A stretch of 64,000 nt of DNA, from NCBI GenBank assembly GCA_024195585.1, contig SWBL01000028.1:1-64000 (forward strand), read 5' to 3'. Of this stretch, positions 48,041 to 60,768 are shown piece after piece (position 1 is the stretch's first letter; every line of letters starts with the position of its first letter). This stretch comes from Aureobasidium sp. EXF-3400 (lineage: Eukaryota; Ascomycota; Dothideomycetes; Dothideales; Saccotheciaceae). The notes under the pieces are model-generated. The model was not told where the DNA came from. It searched no databases and saw nothing but the letters and a program-made list of their open reading frames with translations. The position numbers and the translations under genes were made by a program.

Positions 48041-48566
48041 ACTTGACCTTTCGCGAATTTGTTTTGGGCATTTTTGTTTGCATAGTTCAAAGGTAAAAGG
48101 TAAAAGGAAAAGGGGGAGTTTTTGGCGATGTGTAGACTGGCGTTTTACCACAGAAGAATAAGTTGTTGGTGATTACTGTATAGAATATTCTTCATCCTGA
48201 AGCCTTTTCATTTGCATTTGCACTTGTACGTGCCACATGCATACTCTCACGTTTAAACAATCAAGCACATAATTGAAACCACGAAGGAGTCAAGAGCCCA
48301 AGCTACAAGGTGAAAGGCAGAAAAGAGACATTTGTATCCATAACGTGAATCAGTGATGGAAACATGAGGACTCGATTCAGACGAGCCTCCAAGTACGAAA
48401 ACAAGCATGCAAAACCAACTAACCATACAAGAAAAATCAACACCAATGCAACGCCATGGTCTGATCCCCAGAAGCAATGAACTTTCCTCCTCCTCCTCAC
48501 CACACCCAAATGTACTAAAACAATGACGGGAAAAAAAATGCTGCCGTGGTTGTGTGTCAAGTCTCT
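48041..48566. other. Convergent 3' region
   Basis: 526 bp between the PWP2 stop (+) and the adenylate cyclase stop (-), A/T-rich; no gene. Confidence 0.5.
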
Positions 48567-51500
48567 CTATGCGTCTTCTAACTCGACTTCACCTTTGAGT
48601 CGTTTCAATTCCTGCATGGCGGCAGTAACCTCTCCCAAAATCTCGTGCATGGGCTTGGAAGCAGCCAAAATACCAGGTCTGAATGGTTGAACCATATGTC
48701 TAAGCGCCAATGTTGTAACGCATGTCTGTTTGAGAATATCAGTATACGTTATCAAAATTGGTGGTGATGAGAATGGTTGAACTTACCTCGATTCTACTGA
48801 TCTGATGCTCGACGAAATTGATGACGAAGCGATCGGTGATTTCGCCTCCGCGCTGCTTCATGCGTTCGAGCAGTGCTGTCTCTGGTGCTTTGAGGGCAGT
48901 CAATCCAGTGGTTTCCAGACTGCTGCACAACATCTCCAGACGCAGAGATACGTTCCATAGATCCCAGACGTGGTCGGTGTCGATGCTGAGTTGGCTGTCG
49001 GCACTCTTTGTTGCAGCAGCGCCAGTCGGTGATTCGATACCGACATTTTTGTTAGGTGCGGCGGCGGCTGCCTTGACTAGCTCTGCCTGTGCTTGTTGTT
49101 GTTGTTGGACCACCAGACGTGCTGCTAGTGAGTGAGGGTACATGAGGTAGATGTATTCGGGGTTCTCCAGACCCTTAAGGTTGCGCTGACCAAGATCCTT
49201 GACCTCGAATCCTTGACTGCTGAGTGATCGCAACTCGCGGCGGATGGAGTTCCCCATGATCTCATCGCCCATCGCGTCGTCAGAGCCTGCAGAGCCATTC
49301 CTGTCGGTCTCGATATGTGTTTCGAGTAGGCGCTGGATCTCGGCGATGAAGTCTGAAGATACGGTGATCTGACCACCATCGGCCACAGACTGGATACGTG
49401 CAGATCTGTTCACCATGGGTCCGAAGTAGTCCATGCGACCAGTGACGGGATCTTGTTCACATACGGGACGGCCGAAATGTATACCCATACGGACAGACAG
49501 ACCGCGGAAGATGCGGTTGCCATCGGTGTCAAGCACCTCTTGACCATGGATGCTGTTGAGAATCTCTTGCGGCCACGGGACCTCCAGAAGTTGACTCTGA
49601 ATGGTGAATGTCCACAACAGCGCACTAGTCACTGTCTGGAAAGCAACCATGAAAGCATCACCTTCAGTCTTGACCTCGTAACCACCGATGATGCGCAGAT
49701 GCCTTCTCATGAGTTCGTTGTGCAATTTTATCGCACTTCTCATGGCAATGGGGTATGATTCCCATAGCATAGTACTGTTCTTGATATCGGTGAAGACCAA
49801 AGTGACCTCGCCCTGAGGAGGATCGATCTCTTGATCCAAACGAGCGAGTTTGGAGTCTCCGACGTTATCCCTACCACGCTTGGCGCGTCTCGAAATGGTC
49901 ATGAGTTCGTCTGGTGCGCCACTAGGACCCATACTCATACTGTGAGTTCTGAAACGAGCGCGTTCTCTCTTGCGCAGATCACTGACACCAAGCATCATGA
50001 CCATGATCTTACCCGTGGCACCAAATGCAATGGCCAGATCACGCAGCTTCTGTGCAGCACGCATTAGATCGCCACGTTCTGAGCGAGCGACATCGACTGC
50101 GAAGTCCATGGTCAGGTAGTCCCAAAGCTCACGAGATGCAATGACGATAATCTCATCAGACTCCTTGAGCGATATGCGGGCTGTGTGCGGGCAAGCGACG
50201 ACGCCTGGCATGTGTGGGACAAATCCAAAGGCTCTCGAGACCTCAAGAGCATCGTTGAGCTTTCCTTGACGTGAGACGTAACCTCCAGCTTCTCGGATGC
50301 GGATTCTTTCATCTGCTTCTGCAGGCGCATGCTTACGAGTGATGACTCGGTGACCGCCCTCTGAGTCGATCAGGAGAGCTTGAGCATCTCCCACGTTGGA
50401 CACGTACAACTCCATGTTTTGAAGATACATGATGGTAGCTACAGCACCCGAAGTCATGTCGTCTTCGCCTAACTCCAAGCCAGTCACGCTTGCCCTGTGA
50501 ACTAGCGCGGCACTCGGGTGGGCACGAGCTTCGATTGTTTGGGTTGCTGCTGTGGCAAGGTCCTTGTTGAGTGAAAGATATGCTCTCCTTAGCGCATCCA
50601 GGGGAGAGTCGTCACTATCTTCTTGCAGTTTCGCGAGCTCATCGGCAAAGTGATGCCTGAACTTTTCGTAGAGGAATTTAGCGACCTTGCTACCTCCTGT
50701 GGTTAGGGTTGCTCCATCAAACATGCCGAATAGTAGTCGGTCTTCATGACCTCCGAAACTCGGGATGACCATATCTAATGTTGACAAGTGCTCATGACGT
50801 CCAAGCGTGTCAGCCATACCGTAAGGAATGTGAGTACCGATTATTGATCCAGCCGTGCGCACACGTCTGTCAGGGCCTTGATCGGGCACAGAAGGAATTG
50901 TCAAAGTGACATCCATGAGACCCAATATCCTGAGATGCTGCAAGGTTGAGAAGTCTGTCAAGTCTCGTGTCTCGCGTCCTGGTACCACATTGACGTTTGG
51001 CTTGATCTCAAGACGTTTGTTACCAGACATATTGAGGTACCTCAACTGGTGGTTCCAGTTCCAATTCCAATCATACGGCCAGTTGGAGACGTTGTATTTG
51101 AGTGCGTTACTGCCGACATCCAGAGTCTGGAGTTTCTGAATCTTGCCAAGTTCTGCAGGCAAGACATTGAATCTGTTGCTGTTCAGGTGCAGCACCCGTA
51201 AAGCCGAGGCCTCCTCGAAGTCTTCTGCTGGTAGCGCTGACAAGTCATTGCCAGACAGGTAGAGCTCGGTCAAGTGTGGCCATCTCCTGATCGTCCTCGG
51301 TGGTATATCATAGAGTTCATTGTAAGAAAGGTTGAGCACTCGAAGTTCTGGAAGGAGGATAATTTCATCAAACACATCGTCAGAAAGGCGATTGTCGGCT
51401 AAAACCAGATGACGCAAGGTCGAAGAAAATGTGGAAGCAAGTCTGTTAGACATGGTCGAGTCTTTGCGAGGTCCTGGCGTAGTGACACCACTGCTGAGTC

Positions 51501-54500
51501 CGGATTCAGTCGATCCTCTTGGGGCCAAAGATGGGTGTCTTGATTGACCATAAGTCGAGGCTACTGAACCTTTGCGACCGGCTGGTGATCCACCAGGCAT
51601 CATGCCGTGGCCACCAACCTGACTGGGTCTTCTCATCTGGAACGCCTCGAGTTTACCGAGTTCATCAAAATCGGGAGTTTGTGGTCCACCGGTCGTTGTT
51701 ACAGGTGTGGGCGCCTCAGATATCAGAGCTGGCGGAGGAGCGCCCGGCTTGGGGAATTCGTTCAGAACGTTCGATGCTATGTTGAGCGACTCCAGCCTAC
51801 GAGCATACCAGATCTCTTGTGGTAATCTGCTAAGATTGTTCTCCCGAATGTCAAGGTACTTCAAATCTTGCAATCTGCCTATATCTGACGGTAGGTTGTT
51901 CAGCATATTTTTGGCCACACTGAGATGTTCCAGTCTAGTTAGTTTACCAATCAGAGGCGAGAGCGCGGTGAAATGGTTTTTATCAAGAACCAGCTTTGTA
52001 ATGTTCGAGATCTTGGCGAAGAGATCGTCTGGGAGTTGCGTCAATTTGGCAGAAGCAAGATTTAGCACCGAGAGAGTAGGAACGGGGGTGGTGAGGCCAA
52101 AACGGGTGACGGGGTTGTGATCAAGAGAGAGAACCTTGATTCGGTGGAAAGAAGCTTCGTACGCAGCGATCGAGTTGTGTCCAACCAAGAGATGCTCCAA
52201 TAGAGGGAGTTCGGCCATAATGTCGATGTTGTCCAGCGCGTTGAAGCGGATGTCAATCTGCGTAAGCTTGACAAGTTGTTTGAAGGTCTCGGGGAATGCG
52301 CCAGACAATTTGTTGTTCGTGGCAAACAAGCGTTCCAGATTAACGAGCTTACCAACCTTTGGCAATGCTGAGATACCATTGAAACTGATATCCAAATCGA
52401 CAACGGTCCTGAGCTCGCAGAGGAAGTCGGGGAAAATATCAAGATTGTTGGACGCCAGATTCAAACTGCGAAGAGCTTGATAGCAGCCAAAATAGGCAGG
52501 CAGACTCGTCAGTTTGTTATTGGACAACTTGAGACTAACAAGGTTGTGCAACTTGTGTAGGTCTGCATGTTGCATCTGCTCAAGTCTGTTGTTCGACACA
52601 TCGAGCATAGTCAGTCTTGAGGCCAAACAAATACTTGCAGGCAACTTCCAAGCTTCGTTACTGGTATATTTGATCTCTCGAAGGTTGGTGCAGCTCTGAA
52701 TAAAGTCCTTGGGAATGTCGAGGGACAGGTTTCTGGATAAGTTCAAGGTGATGATTTCTGCGGCTTTTTGGTATAGCGTGATGGGAATGGTGACCAAATC
52801 GCGACCTGCAAGATCGATATGGTTGAACTTTTGCGTGCCCTTGAAGCCGGGATCGCGTTCCAAACTTGAGTATCCGCTCAATTTGCCTGGCAAGAATGTG
52901 AATCGCACCAAGTACCCATGATCCTCACGGCCCAGGTCTTCTGGTCTGTCTTTGTCATTGTATCCAGCCATTTCCAACATGTGCTTCTGTATCGCCAGTG
53001 GTCGTTCGCCACCAGCAAGAATACGACTTGAGCCAGTCTTTCGCATGACGATCTGGTATGTGTCTAGCTCGTCTTGGAGGAATGTCTTCTTGGCCATCAT
53101 CTGAATAAGTTCGCTGGCAGTCGTGTTTAGGCCAGCTGAGATGACGGCAAACGTGCTGTCCGCTCTAAAAATTCGCATGAAGTACATTGAGCCAGGGTCT
53201 TCATCTCTGGGAACTTGGCCTTCATCGTCAACTTCGCGGAGCGCTGCGACATTCTGGTCAGGCACTCTTTTGACGGCCCAACTGTCAGGCACCTCCCAGG
53301 TTCCAGCCTCTTCTTCGGCGGGCTTAGAAGGTTCCATTCCCGGGAAGCCAGTAAAGATTTCGTTAGTAACGGGTGGTGTCATGGGTTGGCTGCGGTTCAC
53401 AATGCCTTCCATCTGGCTCATATCTGTATCGAGGTGCCACAAAGCAGACGCGTTGCGGACGGCCTCGGGTCTTGGGACATTCGGATCCTTTTTGTTGAAT
53501 TCGGCGCTTGGTTCGGCGCGCCTTGGTTTGAAAGGAATTCTCGTATGCTCTTTCTTTGTCAAAGCTAACGCCATTGGCTTACCATCAGGTCCCACGGGAC
53601 CCTTCTTTCTTCCAGCTGGTGCGGATGGTGTCTGAGATGCGAGTGAGCCCGTTGATGAGGGCATGTTCTTCAAGGTTGACTCAGCGGTCTTGTCATGCTT
53701 CTTGCGCCCAGTTACTCGGTCGAACAAAGAGCGTTTGGCGCTGTGAGATGTTCCAGGGGAGCGTTGGCCTTGGGCGTCGCTGGACTGGCTTTGTTGAGCA
53801 CTCATCATGCTTTTCATGCTGGGCGAGGGACTTGTTGCGCGCGTGCGTGCTCCATTAAGGCTTGTAGGTAGAGTCGAATCCTTCCGGATCGTGCCAGCAC
53901 GGCTACTCATGACAGAAGCGCCATCATCAATGTCCTCGAGGCTGGTCTTATGTCGGTGTCCAGGAAGATGAAGGCGATGGTGACGACCTGAGATGGATCC
54001 TTTGTCTTTTCGCGTGGGTTGCTGCTGTTGGGGAGGAGCGATCGACGTTTGCGTGGGCTGCGTGTGAAACTGTCGCATCCGACGTTAGTCAATAAAGCCA
54101 TCAAGACATTGCGACAAGCACAAAACATACGTTTGCTGGAGCTGGCTCAAAGTCCCACGGCGTCACTTCACTACTGGTATTCGGGGTTCGTGGACGGGAT
54201 GCCGATGGACTTCCAGGACGGGTAGTCTGAGTGACTTGTGTAGCATTGGATGGGTTGCGACCTCTTTTGTCTGGCTGATCGGGTTGATCTTTGGGCGGCG
54301 GCGCATTGGGGTCAAAGTCGTCTCCAAAGAAGCCTTGCAACTTCTTGTGGAATTTGCCAGTGATGCTGCGTTTGGATGAGCCAGTCGAAGACATGGTCGT
54401 TGTACTAGCCACGGACGGCCTTCGGTCTTCACCATGCCATTCGAGCGACAGATTGTTGATATTTTGCGGGATGAAACCCGGCGACATCTGGGGAAGGTCA

Positions 54501-54861
54501 TCACTGGATGAGTTGTAGAAAGAGTTGTTGAAAAGGTTGGACGAGAGATGGGTAGGGCGGTTGTTACGACCATACGGCGGCGGCGTGAAGTCGTTTGGCT
54601 GCTGGCGCGAGATGGAGGGCACTTGGCCGCTGGACTCGAGACACGACAATTCCTTGCGATGGTCACTAAAGTCAGGCGTGTCCCATGCCAGTGCAGGACC
54701 GCGGCCGTATGTGGGATTGACAACAGTGTTAGGCGAGACTTCTACATCGGGTTCCCTGTAAGGAGACAAGGTCAGCTCGCAGGCTTCATGCTGAAGCAAA
54801 CGGAATCGACATACCGTGCCAGTCGCTCGGGCTTTGACTTTTTGGGAGTGATTTCGGCCAT
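48567..54861 (-). CDS. Fungal adenylate cyclase
   Basis: Synthesises cAMP in the Ras/Gpa-PKA pathway. Exons 54861-54815, 54755-54131, 54069-48787 and 48725-48567; 2037 aa. Order: a long disordered N-terminus; a Ras-associating domain around residues 516-616 (PGSMYFMRIFRADSTF); many leucine-rich repeats from about 640 to 1230; a PP2C-like domain at about 1330-1600 (LFGMFDGATLTTGGSKVAKF); and a class III cyclase domain from about 1644. Metal-binding Asps lie in FTDIKNS and KTEGDAF, and the transition-state pair lies in MVNRSAR. The CAP-binding helix is the C-terminus, partly encoded by the last exon. The short first exon (MAEITPKKSKPERLA) joins R-EPDVEV in frame and is preferred to a start at 54958. 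Domain architecture matches CYR1/AcyA/CAC1 proteins. Confidence 0.93.
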
Positions 54862-56180
54862 TGTAGAAAACACTTTGGTCGAGTCTTCTGGGATGAAGTG
54901 ATATGGCAAGACGCTCCAGGGTTGTTTGGGGCGAAGAGAGGGTGTATGGTCGGCTCAAGGCTTCATGCCATTAGAGGGCACCCGAGATTCACTCGGACTC
55001 GACCACCAAACACAGTCTTGTCTTGGCGTGGTCCTGTCGATGTGGGTGTACAAGCGCGAAGGGATGGCCGGAGCAGAGGCTGATGGATAGGAGGGCGGAA
55101 GGAGCTGGTGGTGAGGGTGGGATGATGCGGACTTGTCGGGTCGCGTTCACGAGTAGTAGACAGAGACAGGTCTTTGGCATGGGAGAAGTGTCAATTGCGT
55201 CACGGGAGACGAGTATGGACGTCGCAGCGAGATGGTCGAGGGAAGGGCGGATGGGACTAGAGAAGGATTGTCCGAGGCCGCGTGCAGCGTGGGCATGGTC
55301 GATGATGGGATGTATCGACGGCTGCTAACAACGAAGGCTGATGCGCCAGCGTAACTGCTCCATCGCTTTGGCGTCGCTAGGAGCGGGGCCAAAGCGATGG
55401 CTCGGCCCTCCAAAAGGACTCTCCCGTCGCACCCGTGCACGAACCGAACCGACACAAGACTTCGACCCTCCCTCTTTTTGCTCACTAATCATTATACCAG
55501 ACGCGTCAACTGCCTGTCTGTTCAGCTGAGTTGCAGCAGCTCCTCCATGTCTGCAAACTGTAGCTCTGCAAACAAAATGTTTGCTGCAGTACTGCTCGAC
55601 TACTATCTTTAAGCTACGTTGTGTCTGACCCTGCAATCTAGCTCGCGGCATCTCGCCTGCAACGCTCTCATGGGCCCGAATCTCATTGGAATGAACTTTT
55701 GCATTGCACGTTGAGCCATGTCGGATTTTGTCCGCATCTTGACATGGCCGCATCCTTACCCCTTTTATCTCTTTAGATACCATGTCAACTTTGCTGCGGT
55801 TGTCGCCTTAATGCAATATTAAACCACGGCAGAACATAGAGCTCGTTCTGCCCGCCGTTGATGCAAAAGCAAACTTGCCAAACGTCGCCCCATCGATCCG
55901 TCGATTCGGGTTATCTTGTCCACCTGTGTCTTTGATCTTCATGGACGGCACGGCAGAAGTGATTTTCTGCTCCAGGGCTTGACTGAGAGACATCAGAATG
56001 GCATATAGATACAATTGTCTCGAAACTGCCTTAACCATAAAACAACATCCGGACGCCACAAGATCCCGGCAAACAAAACGGTCAAGAGGTGTACAATATG
56101 GACATGTCCAACACGCCGCCAACATTATGACGGTTGCCTCCTCTGCTGAAGTGAAATGTCATACAAATCATCATGGTTCA
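54862..56180. other. Upstream region of the cyclase gene
   Basis: 1.3 kb between the adenylate cyclase start and the Snf11-like stop. Several short frames overlap each other; none is supported by splicing or homology. Confidence 0.45.
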
Positions 56181-57073
56181 TCAATTTCCAAAGCCTAGGG
56201 TAGGTGTCGATGCGTTTGTTGCGCCATTCGACATTGACCGTCTCTGGCCATCCTTACCAGTCCACCCAGCAAACAAAGTCCTCAGTCTGCTGTACTTTGC
56301 TTCCAGCTGAGGCATGTTCGGAGGCGCAGTGACATATGACGGAGGGTGTGGCGCGGCTCCAGATTTGGACTGGCTCTCAGTCTGACTACAGACATAGCCC
56401 AAGTTCGCATGTAGTCTGAGGTTGATTCTAAGTGCCACACACATCAGTACGAATGGCTGAGATGGTATGCGGCTCGTCTTACTGGCTGTACTCTTCTGAC
56501 GCAAGGGCATCCGACAGACCCTCCTTCTTGAGGTGAGCGGCTGCCTGCGCGCTGGTTGCGCCGCCCTTGCCCTGCGCTTGCAATCTGTGCATTTCCTGCA
56601 GCAATTCAAGGTTGATCTCTAATAGCAGTGATATTCTCTCCTTCTCTTGCGAAATATTCACTGGTGATCCGCCCGCCGATGGAGAATGGAGTGGTCGGGT
56701 CTGCGGGGCAGCCATGGGTGATTGCTGAGGCGAACTCTGTGCAACTGCAGAAGAAGCATATGGCGGTACACGATGTGAAGGAGAGGCTGTCATGGGCATT
56801 ACGGCCGATGGAGACATGGCCTGTGAATATGGCGGCGCGTAGGCTGAGCGAAGCCAAGCCTGTTAGCACATGCGCAACCACATTGTCTTCCAGGGATGAC
56901 TTACCGCCAGACATGTGCTGGTATTGCTGCTGTTGCGAACCATTCTGAGCAAAACTAGGCGTTGGTTGGCCTTGGAGCGGGAATGGTTGCTGTTGCAGAG
57001 GGAGAGACTGGTTGGCCGTGTATGGAGAGAAGGACTGGCCAAACGAAGCCGGGTCCATGGCGGACAAGGACAT
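56181..57073 (-). CDS. Snf11-like SWI/SNF subunit (SS18/SSXT-like)
   Basis: Likely small subunit of the SWI/SNF chromatin remodeller. Exons 57073-56905, 56843-56483 and 56427-56181; 258 aa. The N-terminal half is Gln/Pro/Ser-rich (PLQQQPFPLQGQPTPSF). Two helices follow: ERISLLLEINLELLQEMHRL, with the second, INLRLHANLGYV, joined to the first across intron 2 (EEYSQ/INLRLHANL), where yeast Snf11 has LLLHINSILLARV and RVHANLQCISQ. A final PPNMPQLEAKYSRLRTLF segment parallels the Snf11 end. An alternative start is the Met at 57058. The assignment rests on my recollection of the motif arrangement, without an alignment search. Confidence 0.72.
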
Positions 57074-57365
57074 ATAACCGACGGTATCCGGCAGTGTATA
57101 CTAAGTTAATCTGTCTTTACAGCGCGAATCGTTGCGTTGATTGGCGGGCCAGGCACTAGTTGAGATGATGAGTATCGAACCTACAGAAAGCCCCAAACCA
57201 GAGAACCACTCTGGCCCACTCATCTTTGATTTGTGGAGACAACGACTTTCTTCGCAGCCGCGTTTTTTGCTTTCTCAACTCACCAGCCCACGCCCACCAA
57301 GTGCAATCTTTTGTGATAGAGAGTCACCTCCTGACAATCACGCCATTCGATCTGCTGCATCAATC
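57074..57365. promoter_or_regulatory. Divergent promoter Snf11-like/ATPase
   Basis: 292 bp between the two starts. No obvious TATA box. Confidence 0.45.
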
Positions 57366-59680
57366 ATGTCCGGTAAAGTACATCTCATCTTATGCGCCAA
57401 CGCACCCGCGTTGCGCAATGAAAGCAACCTTTAGATTCCGCTGCAAAGTCCCGACGACGGTCCAGGCTCCAACAGCTCGGCTTCGAATATAATTGCACAA
57501 GTCAGACTTGCTCCAACAGCAATTCACTGACGCGTTTGTGCACCAGGAAGAGGAAGAGGTGCCTATTTCAAGGCCAAGTATGCAAGCAGAGGCGGTCGTG
57601 GAGGCCGTGGTGTTGGTGATCAGTTCCAAGCCTCGTCTGCACACCCTATCAGCTCTGAATCAACATCTACTTGGGCACAACTGTCGCAAGTCCTAGACTC
57701 AATCGATGGACAGCAGTATGGTAGGCTTTTTGTTCTCCTTCTTTTTTCTTGTACTTTCTCATAACCAAACCAGGTTCGTACAAACGCCTACAGAATGCCT
57801 GTTTTCAACACAGCTCGCCGGACTTTACGCTATCAGTAAATCACGTCCAGACAGATGCATATGCGCCGCCTTCCAAAATCAGTGTTTCCATGGACTGGGT
57901 AAGTTTACGCTCTCACTCAATATTCAATTCCGCCTTCGAATTTATTCCAATTTCTCCAAAGGTCAGCATCATCTAACCAAGTTCAGGAAACTACTGGTTT
58001 CCCCGACGAATATGCATCATCCGACATCCGCCAGATCGCTTTGGCCGACTATCTCTCCAGACATGCTGCTGCCTTCATCCGCATCAAACACATGGACCAG
58101 TCTGTAGGTTCCGGAAACTCTGGCTGGTCAGGAGCCAAGGGTGGAGCTTTCAACATCAACGCACCAGCTCAGGAAGTCCTGCCTCGCACGAGTGCTCTCG
58201 TTTTATCCGGTAGAAACAAGAGTCTCGAAATGCGCTTCACAGTCTCCTTGCCTGCTCGCGGTCGTACCATCTTGGGTAGGGAAGCCAAGTCGATCTTGTG
58301 TGACAACCTTCCGGAATTGATAAAGAGCACTATGATGCACACGTCTCATGCTGAAGCAGACCTCCTGGCTCACATTTACTGTGTAGAGAACCAAGCATAC
58401 ATGCGGTCACAACTTGAAGCTAAGGGCTTGGTTGCTTTCGTCGGAAATGGTTCTATTCTCCCACGAGCTAGCGGAGTTTCCGCCCGCAAGATGAGCGGTA
58501 AGCACGTCGTACCTTTTCGGTCACCACCTGAACTTGAAGTCATCATGAAAACCAAGCACGGTCACGAAGTAGATGGAATGGGCATACGAAAAGGCGTGAC
58601 ACTGCTGACTGGTGGCGGCTATCATGGCAAATCGACATTGCTCGAAGCTCTTCAACTTGGCATCTACAACTATGTCCCTGGTGATGGGCGAGAGTTGGTC
58701 GTCACTAATCCTGCTGCGGTGAAGACCCGCGCCGAGGACGGACGCAGTGTCACCGGAACAAACATCAGCGCCTTCATCAAGAATTTGCCAGGAAAGAGAG
58801 ATACAGATGCGTTTACTACCGACGACGCGAGTGGTTCGACTTCTATGGCAGCCAACATTTCCGAGGCTCTTGAACTAGGAGCACAAGTCATCATGGTTGA
58901 CGAAGACACATCCGCTACCAACCTCCTCGTTAGGGATGAACGCATGCAAATGCTCATCAAGAACGAGCCGATCACTCCACTCGTTTCAAAAGTGCGTGCT
59001 CTCTACGTCCAGCATGGTGTCAGCACTATTATCGTGGTTGGAGGGCTTGGTGACTGGCTAGACATCGCAGACAATGTAATCGGAATGGACTCTTACGTTC
59101 CGCGACTGCTCACCAAGGAAGCAAAAGAACTAACCAAGAAAATGCCCAGAAACGTCGTGCAAGACAAGAAGTACGGCACAATATCCGGTAGAAGTGTCGG
59201 CTTCCCGGCAGCGATTCTTCACGACAAGACTCCGTATGCCAAGAGAAAGGACTTTATTACCATCTACGCCGACAGAGCCCTGCAAGACCCTTCGCAGAAC
59301 GAGGCTGGAATCGACATATCAGGTGTCGAGCAGATGGTAGAAGTGGGTCAGACACGAACAATTGCTCACTCTATCCGTGCACTTGCTCTGGCAAAGGATT
59401 CCGAACAGTGAGTAACAGTCTAAGAACACATCATAACTAGCAACAGCATAGCTAACTTGGAGGCAGTACTTCTTTACGATCGAGATTAGCAGGCATCGAG
59501 GCTGAGGTTGCTCTAGAAAAAGCCATTCCAGGGAATCTGCCCGGAGGAGATCTAGTCGCAGTCCGTCGCTTCGAGCTAGGCGCAGCAATCAACCGCATTC
59601 GAGGCTTAGAGTCACGAGCAGCAAAGGAAGAGGCTCAGACGGGAGAAGGACCAAAGAAGAAGGCACGCATGGACCTCTAA
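57366..59680 (+). CDS. ABC-class P-loop ATPase (PF09818-like)
   Basis: Predicted ATPase of the ABC class, function unknown. Exons 57366-57372 (ATGTCCG), 57547-57720, 57774-57898, 57987-59407 and 59467-59680; 646 aa. The first coding exon has only 7 nt, giving MSGRGRGAYFK across a 174 nt intron with CTGAC branch; an RG-rich stretch follows (YASRGGRGGRG). The core has the family segments SYKRLQN and FTLSVNHVQTDAYAPPSK, then the P-loop TGGGYHGKSTLLEAL (near 310) and the acidic box VMVDEDTSATNLL (near 405). The C-terminus is TGEGPKKKARMDL, a possible nuclear signal. It is soluble, with no membrane helices, so it is not a transporter. Confidence 0.85.
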
Positions 59681-60768
59681 ATGATCGGTATGGAGGCTTA
59701 GATGTTTGCTTGCTGGTACTGTAGCTAGAAGGATTTCACGGAAACAATAAGGAAATAATTGAGTTTTTGGGTGGATGCCTGACTTCTGATAGGATCAAGC
59801 TTCTCCGCAAAAGGATGAACTGGCCGTTGTTGCCAAACATAGCCACACGAACATCATTTGATCGCACATCAACATATCAGGTATCGATGATGCTTAGTTG
59901 AGAAGTACCCAAGTCGATTGAAGGATAAATCGGCACGGAGGATTGATCCTTCTAACACACATCTGCCAAGGCTTCTCTGCATAGAACACCGGTTAGAAGA
60001 AGCATATGGCTGGGCACTGCATTTACACTGTCAAGTGATCGCAGTTTCCTTGTAGGATTCACGCGCTCGGATCGCAATGCAGTAGTTGTCATTGAGTCAA
60101 GGGTCTTGGTTGCACGCCGAGATGGCCCGACTGTGCCGGTGAATCTCTTGTCAAGACTCGATAGCTCTCTCGTACGAGTCAAAGTCGAGCTTTTAATAAT
60201 ACATTTTGCGGTATGCTTCTCCTGGTAAAGCTGCACGAGACCATAATGCATGGAACAATCCTTTGGAATTGCTGCGCCGAATCTGCCGCTAGAAAAGCTT
60301 TGCGCTGTTTAAGATCATTGGACAAATGATAGAGATGGGCAACATTTTCGAGATGCAGACGCCCAGGGTGCTGCTGTACTCGGCTTCTCGGCATAGCGAC
60401 ACACAGACACAGCCCGCCATGAACTAGGCCAAAAGAAGCAAGCGAAGGGATGAGGATGGTAAAGATCTACCTGAGGATGTTCCTTCGGCCACTTGTGTGG
60501 TTCGTTGTTGTCTAGGATCAGACTGGAGGTGGCGTGCGTCAAGACGATTGTTGCTGGTGTGCCTGCCTGTCAGGAAGTAGACAAGATGTGACACACATAT
60601 AAAGGCAGCTTTGGTCGCACCTTCTGCTGTAGCTCCAGAACAATCACAAGCACCTCTTCAATTGTCACTCAGTCGACCATCACATTCCATCAAAGACAGC
60701 AATAATCTAAACCATTATTTCGCCTGCTCGCCACTCATCAATCGACCAATAATTCACTACCCTTCACA
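59681..60768. other. Intergenic region
   Basis: 1.1 kb between the ATPase gene and the stomatin-like gene. Several minus-strand frames of 70-100 aa (59952-60251, 60315-60542) lack recognisable content. The last 170 bp contain a TATA box. Confidence 0.5.
60598..60604 (+). promoter_or_regulatory. TATA box (TATAAAG)
   Basis: TATAAAG lies 165 bp upstream of the stomatin-like start, followed by a pyrimidine-rich leader. The position suits a fungal TATA element with a 5' UTR of about 100 nt. Confidence 0.5.
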
